NCBI GenBank assembly: GCA_013297865.1 | Contig: JAAFIP010000001.1 | Coordinates: forward strand, 1 to 64,000 | Direction of reading: 5' to 3' | Length of the DNA stretch: 64,000 bases | From: Polaromonas sp. | GTDB lineage: Bacteria; Pseudomonadota; Gammaproteobacteria; Burkholderiales; Burkholderiaceae_C | Part shown: positions 33,314 to 42,355 of the stretch, piece by piece | Numbering within the stretch: the first letter of the stretch is position 1 | Layout: the number at the start of each line of letters is the position of its first letter | Notes under the pieces: model-generated | What the model saw: only the letters and a program-made list of their open reading frames with translations | What the model was told of the DNA's origin: nothing | Databases searched by the model: none | Program-made: the position numbers and the translations under genes

Positions 33314-33881
33314 GCGCGGGATTTACTTTCGCAATCTGTCAATGTACCCAGCGTGGGGAGTCAGCCAGAGCATGAAAGCTTCATTGACTTGATGATTTTG
33401 ACGATGTGGCCGTAGCTATGGACAAGGGTCTGCTTACCGACAGTTACTAGATTGGCGACAGCCTGATACACCAATGGCAAATCCAATCGATCGGCACATT
33501 GAACAGCATAGTTACTAAGGACAATACACGTCAACAGAGGTAATCTATGTAACAGGTATGGCGACTAATAAAGGTCAATCACCACTCTTGTATAGCCTCA
33601 ACAACCCGAGAACCACTGTGCAGCACGCCATGCATGCACGACACACCGCGCGGTTACATCTGCCCAAACTGAGTAACTACGGTGTAAGCGCCCAAGCACG
33701 CTGACGACTATCGATCGACGCAGCTGATTGCCAAGGGACAGCTCCCGGAACCAGACAACTTTGGCGATGGACTGGCTTACCTGTCTGGCAAGGCTTCCGG
33801 TTGGGGTGCAGGAGCCAGCTGGATACAGCGGCGTCATAGCACTTGTGCAAACGTACCCTTTCTAAACTAAGGACTTGCTTT
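33314..33881. other. 568 bp without a recognisable gene
   Basis: Between the beta-helix gene and the next exported protein. No open frame with a family pattern, tRNA, strong terminator or copy of the window's repeats was seen. The composition is mixed and it may hold decayed coding sequence. Only short stop-rich frames are present. Confidence 0.4.
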
Positions 33882-34904
33882 ATGAAACGTAGAACTGTCA
33901 ACACATCCGTTATGGCCGCCTTGATCGGGCACGCGTTGATCCCGGCTAGCGCCAAGGCGGGCTCGGGGGATCGCAGGCTGTTTATCACAAGTGCGCTGGA
34001 GCACTCCGACAGCAGCGTCACGCTGCCGCTGTACCGAGGCACCAGCAATGGGCAGCCAGTCTGGTACCTGATGTTGGACTCATCGGACGGTGAGGATGCC
34101 AAAAGGCTGGGCATCAACCGCGCGTCGAAACTGGAAAATGCGCGTGGCAACGTGGCGGTGATGAAAGTGCGGGTAATCAATGGAGTGATTGATTTTCCTG
34201 CCTCGGTGGACTTTTCGCTGCAGCGTCAGGTGGTACCAGGGCCAACGGGATTCCCACCCGTGGCAGCCAGTCCAGGCGCGGTGGGCCAGACGGTCAACGG
34301 CGTTGCCTACAGTCCGCTGATTGAAATGCCCGATGGCACCATCCGCAACGCCCCCCAGATTGCCAACGCTACGGGCCAGGCCGACAAGGTGCGCGTATTG
34401 AACACCGCCGCAGGCACGGTACGTTTTGCTACGACAGCCGGTTTTTCTGGCGGCAAGTCAGTGAGCTATGTGTCCACTGATGCCTCTGCGCCCGACGTGG
34501 CTGCACTGGAAAATGTGACCTTTGCGCCCGTGCTGGCCAACCTGCCCGCCCAGGGCAATGACGGCTCAGACTCAGCGCGGGCCAGTCTGGTAGCGTTTAT
34601 CAACGGCCAAACCGGCGCAGACAACCGCCAGCGCCAAGGTCTCAGCTCCGCACTGCTGGATGGTCTAGACCCGTTGAATGTATTACGCTGGGCACCCAAC
34701 CAGGGGCGCTACAGCCCGATGTGGGATGTGCACCTGGCCCAGTGGACCAGCGGTTCAATCGCCAACGGCCTGAATCTGCGTCAGACCGACTGGGGCAAAG
34801 TCAGCAGCCTGGCAGACGACAGTTACCTGACCGGGCCAGGCGGAGCCAGATTTGCCGCTGTTGGGGTGGTGGTGAACTGCCCCATTATCAGCCAGGCCGG
34901 TTAA
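33882..34904 (+). CDS. Exported protein of unknown function
   Basis: 340 aa from the ATG at 33882 (MKRRTVNTSVMAALIGHALI). A signal peptide is likely, with cleavage near ASAKA-GS. The mature part is beta-rich with few charged clusters (RRLFITSALEHSDSSVTLPLYRG, PVWYLMLDSSDGEDAKRLGINRASKL, SPLIEMPDGTIRNAPQIANATGQADKV). The segment around LGINRASKLENARG resembles the start of a recurrent secreted protein type in Burkholderiales whose function I cannot name. It has two Cys-poor halves and no membrane segment. Confidence 0.55.
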   Translation: MKRRTVNTSVMAALIGHALIPASAKAGSGDRRLFITSALEHSDSSVTLPLYRGTSNGQPVWYLMLDSSDGEDAKRLGINRASKLENARGNVAVMKVRVINGVIDFPASVDFSLQRQVVPGPTGFPPVAASPGAVGQTVNGVAYSPLIEMPDGTIRNAPQIANATGQADKVRVLNTAAGTVRFATTAGFSGGKSVSYVSTDASAPDVAALENVTFAPVLANLPAQGNDGSDSARASLVAFINGQTGADNRQRQGLSSALLDGLDPLNVLRWAPNQGRYSPMWDVHLAQWTSGSIANGLNLRQTDWGKVSSLADDSYLTGPGGARFAAVGVVVNCPIISQAG

Positions 34905-35059
34905 CTGGCCAGATGAAGCGGCACAGGGCATTGCGTTCGGTCCGCATGTGCTGGCGGGGAGCAATGCCAGCTTTGCTCGGTTTTTCTCCCCAGACTTTGC
35001 ACGGGTGCATGTTGGCAAATCCATCGTACGGTGTATGTCCATGAGGCCTTATGGACGAT

Positions 35060-37465
35060 TCACTTGCGCAAGCCCTGTAACTTAGCCAGCGCATCCCCCA
35101 TCGCCGTGGACTGCGGCGCTTGCGGCGCACGCTGCTGGGTGAACCCGCCCCACCCTGCGCCCTGCCCTCTGGCGGACTCAAAACGGTTATCGCGTGGGCC
35201 GTCTTTGCGCGCAGGTGCGGCGTTCAACTTCATCGATAGCGCGATGCGTTTGCGCGCTACGTCGATCTCCATAACTTTGACTTTGACGATCTGGCCTGTC
35301 TTGACCACCTCGCGCGCATCGGTGGTGAACTTGTGGCTGAGCTGGCTGACGTGGACCAGGCCGTCCTGGTGCACGCCCAGGTCGACAAACGCGCCAAAGG
35401 CGGCCACGTTGCTGACGGTGCCCTCCAGCACCATGCCCTCTTTTAGGTCCTTGATGTCTTCCACGCCCTCGTTAAAGCGCGCCACCTGAAAGTCAGGGCG
35501 TGGGTCGCGGCCGGGTTTTTCCAGCTCCAGCAGAATATCTTTCACCGTGATGGCGCCAAACTGCGCGCTGGCCAATTGCTCGGGCTTGATCGACTTGAGC
35601 ACGTCGCTGCGGCCCATCACCTGGTCAATCGGTTTGCCCACCAGGCCCAGCAGCTTTTCAATAACGGGGTAGGTCTCGGGGTGCACGCCCGTGGTGTCCA
35701 GCGGGTTGTCGCCGCCCGTGATGCGCAAAAAGCCAGCGCATTGTTCAAAGGTTTTGGCCCCCAGACCGCTCACCTCCAGCAGCTGCTGGCGCGTCTTGAA
35801 CGCACCATGCTGCTCGCGCCAGCGCACCACCGATTTGGCTACCGTGCCAGACAGGCCCGACACGCGGCCCAGGAGCGGCGCGCTGGCGGTGTTGAGGTCG
35901 ACCCCTACAGAGTTCACGCAGTCTTCCACCACGGCGTCCAGGCTGCGCGCCAGGTCAGACTGCGACACGTCGTGCTGGTACTGGCCTACGCCGATGGATT
36001 TGGGGTCGATCTTGACCAGCTCGGCCAGAGGGTCCTGCAGGCGGCGGGCAATGCTGGCCGCGCCGCGCAGGCTCACGTCCACATCGGGCATCTCGTTGGA
36101 CGCATATTCGCTGGCGCTATAGACCGACGCGCCCGCTTCGCTGACCACCACTTTTTGCATACCACTGTGGCGTTTCATCAGGTCAGCGGCCAGCTTGTCG
36201 GTCTCGCGGCTGGCGGTGCCGTTGCCAATAGCGATCAGCTGCACGCCGTGTTTATCGGCCAGCAGGCCCAGGGTGTGCAGCGCGCCGTCCCAGTCCTTGC
36301 GCGGTTCATGGGGATAAACCGTGGCCGTATCCAGCAGCTTGCCGGTGGCGTCTACCACAGCCACTTTCACGCCTGTGCGGATGCCGGGGTCCAGGCCCAT
36401 CACCACGTTTTTGCCAGCGGGCGCGGCCAGCAGCAGATCGCGCAGGTTTTCGGCAAACACCTTGATGGCCACTTTCTCGGCCTCTTCGCGCAGGCGCGCA
36501 AACAGGTCGCGCTCCAGGCTCAGGCTGAGCTTGACCTTCCACGCCCAGGCTATGCATTTGCGGATCAGGTCGTCAGACGCACGCGCGCTGTGGCTCCAAC
36601 CCAGATGCAGCGCAATGCGAGCTTCAGCCAACGAGATGACCGGGCCTTTAGGCAAAGCAGTGGCAGAAGATGCTATATTTTTAGTAGCTGCTCCCGCAAT
36701 ATTCTGCTCAGGCAAAGCCAGTTTTGCCTCTAAAAACTCCAGCCCCCGGCCGCGAAACACGGCCAGTGCGCGGTGCGAAGGCACCTTATGGATCGGCTCG
36801 TCGTAGTCAAAATAATCACGAAACTTGGCTACATCAGGGTTGTTTTCGTCCTTGCTCTCCACCCGCTTGCTGCTGAGCAAACCCTCGGCCCACAGCCATT
36901 CGCGCAGGCCCTGCACCAATGCAGCGTCCTCGGCCCAACGCTCGCTCAGAATATCGCGCACACCGTCCAGCACGGCAGGCACCGTGGTGAAGTCTGTGCC
37001 GTCTTCCAGTTTGTCGGCTTTGACAAACGCAGCGGCTTCATCAAGAGGCACCAGGGAGGGGTCTGCAAACAGCCTGTCTGCCAGCGGCTCGATACCCGCC
37101 TCGCGTGCGATCTGGCCCTTGGTGCGGCGCTTTTGCTTGTAGGGCAGGTACAGGTCTTCCAGCTCCTGCTTGGTGGGTGCGGCGTCAATGGCCGCGCGCA
37201 GCTCGGGCGTCAGCTTGCCTTGCGATTCGATGCTCTCCAGCACGGCAGCGCGCCGCTCAGCCAGCTCGCGCAGATAGCCCAGGCGATAGTCCAGTTCGCG
37301 TAACTGGATGTCGTCCAGCCCGCCTGTGGCCTCCTTGCGGTAGCGTGCCACAAAGGGCACCGTGGCTCCGCCGTCCAGCAGGTCGACTGCGGCCCTCACT
37401 TGCTCGGGTTTGACTTTGATTTCGAGGGCGATTTGCCCAATGATGTGCTCTGTGTTGGCTGGCAT
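35060..37465 (-). CDS. tex: Transcription accessory protein Tex with repeat insertion
   Basis: 801 aa from the ATG at 37465 (MPANTEHIIGQIALEIKVK). RNA-binding Tex/YhgF: N-terminal helix-turn-helix-like region (VPFVARYRKEATGGLDD), YqgF/RNase H-like domain (VMGLDPGIRTGVKVAVVD), helix-hairpin-helix (LSGTVAKSVVRWREQHGAFKTRQQLLEVSGLGAKTFEQCAGFLR) and C-terminal S1 domain (LEGTVSNVAAFGAFVDLGVHQDGLVHVSQLS). At residues about 250-270 a segment NIAGAATKNIASSATALPKG, translated from the dispersed repeat, lies between the GRGLEFLEAKLALPE strand and the conserved EARIALHLGW. The frame is intact. Confidence 0.9.
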   Translation of the reverse strand: MPANTEHIIGQIALEIKVKPEQVRAAVDLLDGGATVPFVARYRKEATGGLDDIQLRELDYRLGYLRELAERRAAVLESIESQGKLTPELRAAIDAAPTKQELEDLYLPYKQKRRTKGQIAREAGIEPLADRLFADPSLVPLDEAAAFVKADKLEDGTDFTTVPAVLDGVRDILSERWAEDAALVQGLREWLWAEGLLSSKRVESKDENNPDVAKFRDYFDYDEPIHKVPSHRALAVFRGRGLEFLEAKLALPEQNIAGAATKNIASSATALPKGPVISLAEARIALHLGWSHSARASDDLIRKCIAWAWKVKLSLSLERDLFARLREEAEKVAIKVFAENLRDLLLAAPAGKNVVMGLDPGIRTGVKVAVVDATGKLLDTATVYPHEPRKDWDGALHTLGLLADKHGVQLIAIGNGTASRETDKLAADLMKRHSGMQKVVVSEAGASVYSASEYASNEMPDVDVSLRGAASIARRLQDPLAELVKIDPKSIGVGQYQHDVSQSDLARSLDAVVEDCVNSVGVDLNTASAPLLGRVSGLSGTVAKSVVRWREQHGAFKTRQQLLEVSGLGAKTFEQCAGFLRITGGDNPLDTTGVHPETYPVIEKLLGLVGKPIDQVMGRSDVLKSIKPEQLASAQFGAITVKDILLELEKPGRDPRPDFQVARFNEGVEDIKDLKEGMVLEGTVSNVAAFGAFVDLGVHQDGLVHVSQLSHKFTTDAREVVKTGQIVKVKVMEIDVARKRIALSMKLNAAPARKDGPRDNRFESARGQGAGWGGFTQQRAPQAPQSTAMGDALAKLQGLRK
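36684..36710 (+). repeat. Dispersed repeat core inside tex
   Basis: Plus strand GTAGCTGCTCCCGCAATATT then CTGCTC. In the tex frame (minus strand) the TAG of the consensus is CAG, giving QNIAGAATKNIA, almost the same peptide as in UvrC. Confidence 0.85.
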
Positions 37466-37645
37466 CGGAAAATAACTGCTTATGGGGTAAAACTCAATCG
37501 GTTTGCACAGGCTCGCCATGGCCAGACAAGTGCAATGCTGCGGGAGTGTGCCACAAGCGGCGCAGCAGCTTTTCAGACGGGGTGCGCAAATATGGTAAGA
37601 AATGGCAAGCTGGGCTGACCAACAGTTTTTGCACAGGAGCAAGCC

Positions 37646-38398
37646 ATGCACCACCAGCCTTTGTTGCGCCCTTTAACCGCTATGAAATGGATAGCTGCCC
37701 CCGCGATATTCTATTGGGCTACAGCCGCATTGGCCGCTCAAAACAGCTGCACAGCACAGTCTGCAGCCACCCTCACCCCCGTGATTGAGCTCTACACCTC
37801 CGAGGGCTGCAGCTCCTGCCCGCCTGCCGACCAGTGGATCAGCACCCTCAAAACCGCCAACACCAAAGGCCAGGTAGTGGCCCAGGCCTTTCACGTCAAC
37901 TACTGGGATTACATCGGCTGGACCGACCGGTTTGCCGCGCCCAGCCACACCACGCGCCAAAAGCAGATCTCCGCGGCCAACCGGCTGGACGGCATCTACA
38001 CCCCGCAGCTGGTCAAAAACGGCGTCACCACCCGCGGTTTCAGCAGCAACATCGCCACCAACGAAGCGGCCCGCGCCCAGCTGACGCTCAGCCAGACCGG
38101 CGACAACAGCTTTGAAGCCCAGATCACCCCCACCGACCCGCAAGGCGCATGGACGGCCTATTTCACCGTCACTGAGCACGGCCACGTCAGCCGAGTCACG
38201 GCGGGCGAAAACAAGGGCGAAACCCTGGCACACGACTTTGTGGTGCGCCAGTATGTGCCGCTGGGCAACTACCAGGGCGCACAAAAGCTCAAACTCAGCA
38301 CCCTGCCAGGCAACGACAAAAATCCGCGCCAGATCAACCTGGTGGTGACCGACAGCAAAACCGGCAAGCCCTTGCAGGCGCTCAGCGCAGGTTGTTGA
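37646..38398 (+). CDS. DUF1223 exported protein with repeat-derived signal peptide
   Basis: 250 aa. The ATG at 37646 has a good ribosome site (AGGAG, 8 bases upstream); a second in-frame ATG is at 37682. DUF1223 thioredoxin-like domain: VIELYTSEGCSSCPPADQW with the CxxC pair near residue 50, then VVAQAFHVNYWDYIGW and IYTPQLVKNG. The signal peptide is MHHQPLLRPLTAMK, then [15 protein letters not shown], then cleavage after ALA. Its hydrophobic core is encoded by a consensus copy of the dispersed repeat. A periplasmic redox or binding role is inferred from the CxxC. Confidence 0.8.
   Translation: MHHQPLLRPLTAMKWIAAPAIFYWATAALAAQNSCTAQSAATLTPVIELYTSEGCSSCPPADQWISTLKTANTKGQVVAQAFHVNYWDYIGWTDRFAAPSHTTRQKQISAANRLDGIYTPQLVKNGVTTRGFSSNIATNEAARAQLTLSQTGDNSFEAQITPTDPQGAWTAYFTVTEHGHVSRVTAGENKGETLAHDFVVRQYVPLGNYQGAQKLKLSTLPGNDKNPRQINLVVTDSKTGKPLQALSAGC
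37691..37717 (+). repeat. Dispersed repeat core encoding a signal-peptide core
   Basis: Plus strand ATAGCTGCCCCCGCGATATT then CTATTGG. Translated IAAPAIFYW, directly forming the hydrophobic region of the DUF1223 signal peptide. Confidence 0.9.
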
Positions 38399-38429
38399 GC
38401 AGCAGTGCAGCCATGCGCTTGCACTGCGA

Positions 38430-38435
38430 TATAAT
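38430..38435 (+). promoter_or_regulatory. -10 box of tRNA-His
   Basis: Perfect TATAAT 12 bases before the tRNA-His 5' end. No clear -35 box at the right distance. Confidence 0.5.
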
Positions 38436-38446
38436 ATTGACTCTAC

Positions 38447-38523
38447 GGTGGCTGTAGCTCAGCTGGTAGAGTCCAGGATTGTGATTCCTGTTGTCGTGGG
38501 TTCGAGCCCCATCAGCCACCCCA
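38447..38523 (+). tRNA. tRNA-His (GTG)
   Basis: Full cloverleaf. Acceptor GTGGCTG pairs with CAGCCAC, with the extra G at position -1 opposite the discriminator C that is typical of tRNA-His. The D loop is in AGCTCAGCTGGTAGAG, the anticodon loop is TTGTGAT with anticodon GTG, and the T loop is GGTTCGAGCC. CCA is encoded. A perfect hairpin terminator follows. Confidence 0.95.
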
Positions 38524-38528
38524 AAATC

Positions 38529-38563
38529 AAAAAGCCTGCAATGTTCGCATTGCAGGCTTTTTT
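38529..38563. terminator. Bidirectional terminator between tRNA-His and ppiD
   Basis: Perfect 15 bp stem (AAAAAGCCTGCAATG with its complement), TTCG loop, and a T6 run on the plus strand and T5 on the minus strand. Serves the tRNA and probably the convergent ppiD gene. Confidence 0.9.
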
Positions 38564-38610
38564 CTTGTGATGGGCTGCGGCGGGCAAGGTGCCTGCCGCA
38601 GCGTCAGCGC

Positions 38611-40539
38611 TTATTGCTGGGCGACAGGCTCGTCTTTCCTGGGCACTGGCTTGGCCACCTTGATTTCGGCCTTGAAGCGGTCTTTGAGGCTGTTGTAGTA
38701 GGCCATGGTCTCGGCGTTGCTCCACCACTGGGTGTACTGCTGGCGGTCTTGTACGGCTGTGGCTGCCTTGTTCTCGCGCTCCAGCACTTTGTTGACTTTC
38801 ACCACCGCATAGCCCTGCGCGCCAAGGTCTACCCCCACAAATACGGGCAGCTTGCTGCTGTCTGCACGCAAGGCAGCGTCGATCACGGGCGATGGAAACT
38901 TGGGGCCTTGATCGCGGGAGATGACTTGGGCTTCGGGCAGCGTGGCAGATGCGGGGGCGGCCTTCCAGGCGTCGAGCTTGCCTGCGCCTTCCTTGCGCGC
39001 CAGCTCTGCGCCCTGGGCCGCCATCACGCTCTCACGCACACGGTCTTTCACCTCGGCAAAGGGCATGGTGCGCGCCGGGGTGTATTGCACAATGCGGCCA
39101 GAGATCAGCTGGTTGGTGCCGATTTCCACCGCTTCGGTGTTGCGCTTTTTCTCAATCGCGTCGGGTGAGAAGATGGCGTTCAAGAACTTGGGGTTGGCCA
39201 AAGCGCCCTTGACATCGGCACCTGGTTTGCGCGCGACATTGGCTGCCGTTTTGATTTCCAGCTTCAGCTTGTCAGCCACAGCTTTCAGGCTGTCTGACTG
39301 CTCATACACGCCATTGGTGAATGCTTCGGCAGATTCGGCAAATTTTTTCTGTGCCTGCTGCTTCTTCAGATCGGCCTCAATCTCGGGGCGCAGCTCTTCA
39401 AAGGTTTTTTGCTTGGGGGTTTTGACGTCGGTCAGGCGGATGATGTGGTAGCCAAAGTCGCTCTCCACTACCTGGCTGATTTCGCCTTTTTTCAGGGCAT
39501 AGGCCGCATCTTCAAACGGCTTGGTCATCGCGCCACGCGGGAAAAAGTCCAGATCACCACCATTGGGCGCAGAGCCAGGGTCTTGTGAATTCTTTTTAGC
39601 CATGTCAGCAAAGCTGTCTGGCGACTTCTGCACCTCGGCCAACAGCGCCTGGGCTTTGGCCTTGGCGGCCTCGCGATCGGCAGCAGGTGCCGTTTTTTGT
39701 GCAGCGATCAGGATGTGGCTGGCGCGGCGCTCTTCCTGGCCGCCCAGACGGGCCGCGTTTTGCTCGTAATAGGTTTTGACTTCGTCAGGGTTGGGCGTGA
39801 TGTTCTTGCGGATCGACTCCACATCCAGCATCACATATTCAATGCTGGCCTGCTCAGGTGCCTGAAACTGCGCCGGGTTGTCTTTGTAGTACTGCTCCAG
39901 CTGCGCGTCGCTGGGGCTCACCTTGCTGGCGAAGTCGGCGGTGTTAAAGCGCGCCACCTGCACTTCGCGGCGCTCCAGAAATGCGTTGAGCGACACATCG
40001 GCCACGGCTGGCGTGGTCAGGCCACTGGTGCCGATGCCAGCCAGCACCTGGCGTGTGGAGATGTCGGCACGCACGCGCGCCTCAAAGCTCTCGGGGTTCA
40101 TGCCCTGGCCTGCTAGCAGCTTGCGGTAAGCGTCCATGTCCAGGCTGCCGTCAGGTTTGCGCAGCGCGGCGATGCTGGGGTTGTCCTGCAGGTCGCGGGC
40201 CACGCGCTGGTCGCTCGCGGTGAGGTTGAGCTTGCGCGCAGCCGCTTCGACCACGCGGTCACGCACCAGGCGCTCCAGCGTAGCGTATTTGGCTTCGGGC
40301 GAATCGAGCAGCTTGGCATCGATATTAGGGGCCTGGGCGCGGATGCGCTCGATTTCGTTTTTGTGCGCTGCATCCCAGTCAGGCTGGCGAATGCTCTGAC
40401 CATCGACCACGGCTACCTCGATACCCTGGTCTTTCATACGGCTGTAGCCGTCAATACCAAACAATACAAAGGAAGGAACAATCAAGATGAACAGAAGAAT
40501 CTGCATGATCTTGATGTGCTTGCGAATTAAGTCAAACAT
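38611..40539 (-). CDS. ppiD: Periplasmic folding chaperone / peptidylprolyl isomerase PpiD
   Basis: 642 aa. N-terminal membrane anchor typical of PpiD ([20 protein letters not shown] ... VLFGIDGY), SurA_N-like chaperone region, and a parvulin domain around residues 265-370 ([53 protein letters not shown]). A second incomplete parvulin-like lobe and a long charged C-terminus follow. It works at the inner-membrane Sec exit on newly exported proteins. Located next to tRNA-Val and the HU gene, the same order as the ppiD-hupB neighbourhood in many bacteria. Confidence 0.9.
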   Translation of the reverse strand: MFDLIRKHIKIMQILLFILIVPSFVLFGIDGYSRMKDQGIEVAVVDGQSIRQPDWDAAHKNEIERIRAQAPNIDAKLLDSPEAKYATLERLVRDRVVEAAARKLNLTASDQRVARDLQDNPSIAALRKPDGSLDMDAYRKLLAGQGMNPESFEARVRADISTRQVLAGIGTSGLTTPAVADVSLNAFLERREVQVARFNTADFASKVSPSDAQLEQYYKDNPAQFQAPEQASIEYVMLDVESIRKNITPNPDEVKTYYEQNAARLGGQEERRASHILIAAQKTAPAADREAAKAKAQALLAEVQKSPDSFADMAKKNSQDPGSAPNGGDLDFFPRGAMTKPFEDAAYALKKGEISQVVESDFGYHIIRLTDVKTPKQKTFEELRPEIEADLKKQQAQKKFAESAEAFTNGVYEQSDSLKAVADKLKLEIKTAANVARKPGADVKGALANPKFLNAIFSPDAIEKKRNTEAVEIGTNQLISGRIVQYTPARTMPFAEVKDRVRESVMAAQGAELARKEGAGKLDAWKAAPASATLPEAQVISRDQGPKFPSPVIDAALRADSSKLPVFVGVDLGAQGYAVVKVNKVLERENKAATAVQDRQQYTQWWSNAETMAYYNSLKDRFKAEIKVAKPVPRKDEPVAQQ

Positions 40540-40599
40540 CGCGCTACGCTTTCAAGGCACGCGCCCTGGGCAGGCTGCGTGACAAAACTACACATACAA

Positions 40600-40625
40600 A
40601 AAAGGCGAACCAACGTTCGCCTTTT
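40600..40625 (-). terminator. Terminator after tRNA-Val
   Basis: Stem AAAAGGCGAAC with GTTCGCCTTTT, 4-base loop. On the minus strand it is followed by further T residues. Placed directly after the tRNA-Val 3' end. Confidence 0.8.
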
Positions 40626-40632
40626 CAACTTG

Positions 40633-40708
40633 TGGTGGGTGATGACGGGCTCGAACCGCCGACCTACGCCTTGTAAGGGCGCCGCTCTACCAACTGAGCT
40701 AATCACCC
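40633..40708 (-). tRNA. tRNA-Val (TAC)
   Basis: 76 nt on the minus strand. Acceptor GGGTGAT with ATCACCC, D arm TAGCTCAGTTGGTAGAGC, anticodon loop CTTACAA with anticodon TAC (valine), T arm with GGTTCGAGCC, encoded CCA. Followed by a terminator. Confidence 0.95.
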
Positions 40709-40733
40709 CACCGTGAATCTATATTTTACCTGA

Positions 40734-41006
40734 TCAGTTCAAGGCATCTTTCAATGCTTTGCCTGGTCGGAATTTAGGGACTTTGGCGGCTTTGATTTTA
40801 ATCGAAGCACCGGTGCGCGGGTTGCGACCGGTACGCGCAGCGCGCTTGCCAACGGCGAAAGTGCCGAAGCCTACCAGCGACACCGAGCCGCCTTTTTTCA
40901 AGGTAGTTTTTACAGCAGTGATGGTGGACTCTAGAGCGCGGGTAGCAGCGGCTTTGGAAATGTCAGCGTGCTTAGCGATATGTTCGATCAGCTCAGTTTT
41001 GTTCAT
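40734..41006 (-). CDS. hupB: DNA-binding protein HU, beta type
   Basis: 90 aa, exactly HU length. Starts [25 protein letters not shown]; the DNA-minor-groove arm is [22 protein letters not shown] with the intercalating Pro, and the end is [19 protein letters not shown] histone-like nucleoid protein. Lies between tRNA-Val and the tartrate dehydrogenase gene, upstream of ppiD. Confidence 0.95.
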   Translation of the reverse strand: MNKTELIEHIAKHADISKAAATRALESTITAVKTTLKKGGSVSLVGFGTFAVGKRAARTGRNPRTGASIKIKAAKVPKFRPGKALKDALN

Positions 41007-41198
41007 TGTGGCTCCTCAAGCAAGATGTCAGAAAAAATTAGGAACGTCGTTTTTTACGGCGGCGCGGATGCGAATTCTATGCGGTTTTAGACCGTGCACA
41101 AGTCACGAGTAGCGAAAAATAGTTATCCGTAACCCTTGGCTTGCAATTATTTGCCACAAAACCACCGGTAATTCACGTTCACAGCAATTTTTCTTGAC

Positions 41199-41226
41199 AA
41201 GGGCAAGCGTTTTGCTGCTTGCCCTT
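41199..41226 (-). terminator. Hairpin after tartrate dehydrogenase gene
   Basis: 10 bp stem AAGGGCAAGC with GCTTGCCCTT and an 8-base loop just past the stop codon. The T-run on the minus strand is weak, so termination efficiency is uncertain. Confidence 0.45.
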
Positions 41227-41234
41227 CTGCAGGC

Positions 41235-42320
41235 TTACAGGGCTGCAGCTATCGCTTTGCCCAGATCGCTGGTGCTGGCAGTGCCGCCCATATCGCGCGT
41301 CAGTGGCGCACCGCTCTTGGGCGCAAGCACTTTTTCGATGGTCGACAAAATGGCATCGTGCGCCTGTTTGTAGCCCAGATGCTCCAGCATCATCGCACCG
41401 CACCAGATCTGACCAATCGGGTTGGCAATGTTTTTCCCGGCGATGTCGGGGGCCGAGCCATGCACGGGCTCGAACAGCGAAGGAAATTTTCTGTCGGGGT
41501 TCAAGTTCGCGCTGGGTGCGATGCCGATCGTGCCGGTGCATGCAGGGCCCAGGTCGCTCAGAATGTCGCCAAACAGATTGCTGGCCACCACCACATCAAA
41601 GAACGCGGGGCGCTGCACGAAGTGGGCAGTCAGGATATCGATATGGAATTTATCGACATTGACGCCAGGATATTTTTTGGCCATCTCTTCCACGCGCTCA
41701 TCCCAGTAGGGCATGCTGATCGAGATGCCGTTGGACTTGGTGGCACTGGTGAGGTGCTTTTTGGGGCGCGACTGGGCCAGCTCGTAGGCAAACTTCAGGA
41801 CGCGGTCCACACCGATGCGCGTGAAGACCGATTCCTGCAGCACAAACTCGCGCTCGGTACCGGGAAACATGCGCCCACCCACGCTGGAGTATTCGCCTTC
41901 GGTGTTTTCGCGCACGATATAAAAATCAATCTCGCCAGGCGCATAAGGTGTGCCGTCACGCTTGACCACCGGCGCGATGATGCCAGGCATCAGCTTGGCG
42001 GGACGCAGGTTGATGTACTGGTCAAACTCGCGGCGGAATTTGATCAGCGAACCCCACAGAGAGATATGGTCGGGTATCTTGGCGGGCCAGCCGACTGCGC
42101 CGTAATACAGCGCGTCATGGCCACCGATCTGGTCTTTCCAGTCGGGCGGCAGGTAGTCGCCGTGCTTTTCGCAATACTCCCAGCAGGAAAAATCAAAATG
42201 GTCCATGTGCAGGTCGATGCCAAACTTGCTGGCCGCTGCCTCCATCACGCGCACGCCTTCGGGCATGACTTCTTTGCCAATGCCGTCGCCGGCTATAACT
42301 GCTATACGATGTTTGGCCAT
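41235..42320 (-). CDS. ttuC: Tartrate dehydrogenase/decarboxylase family protein
   Basis: 361 aa from the ATG at 42320 (MAKHRIAVIAGDGIGKEV). Beta-decarboxylating dehydrogenase fold shared with isopropylmalate and isocitrate dehydrogenases. Features are the ENTEGEYSSVGG phosphate-loop equivalent, metal-binding Asp residues in VVASNLFGDILSDLG, and the NAD-binding EPVHGSAPDIAGKNIANP. The segment SCWEYCEKHGDYLPPDWKDQI is typical of the tartrate/D-malate dehydrogenase branch. Oxidises tartrate or D-malate with NAD. Lies downstream of a haloacetate-dehalogenase-like gene on the same strand. Confidence 0.85.
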   Translation of the reverse strand: MAKHRIAVIAGDGIGKEVMPEGVRVMEAAASKFGIDLHMDHFDFSCWEYCEKHGDYLPPDWKDQIGGHDALYYGAVGWPAKIPDHISLWGSLIKFRREFDQYINLRPAKLMPGIIAPVVKRDGTPYAPGEIDFYIVRENTEGEYSSVGGRMFPGTEREFVLQESVFTRIGVDRVLKFAYELAQSRPKKHLTSATKSNGISISMPYWDERVEEMAKKYPGVNVDKFHIDILTAHFVQRPAFFDVVVASNLFGDILSDLGPACTGTIGIAPSANLNPDRKFPSLFEPVHGSAPDIAGKNIANPIGQIWCGAMMLEHLGYKQAHDAILSTIEKVLAPKSGAPLTRDMGGTASTSDLGKAIAAAL

Positions 42321-42355
42321 GTTGGCTTCCTTTGGGTTAATGAATAAAAAAGTTG

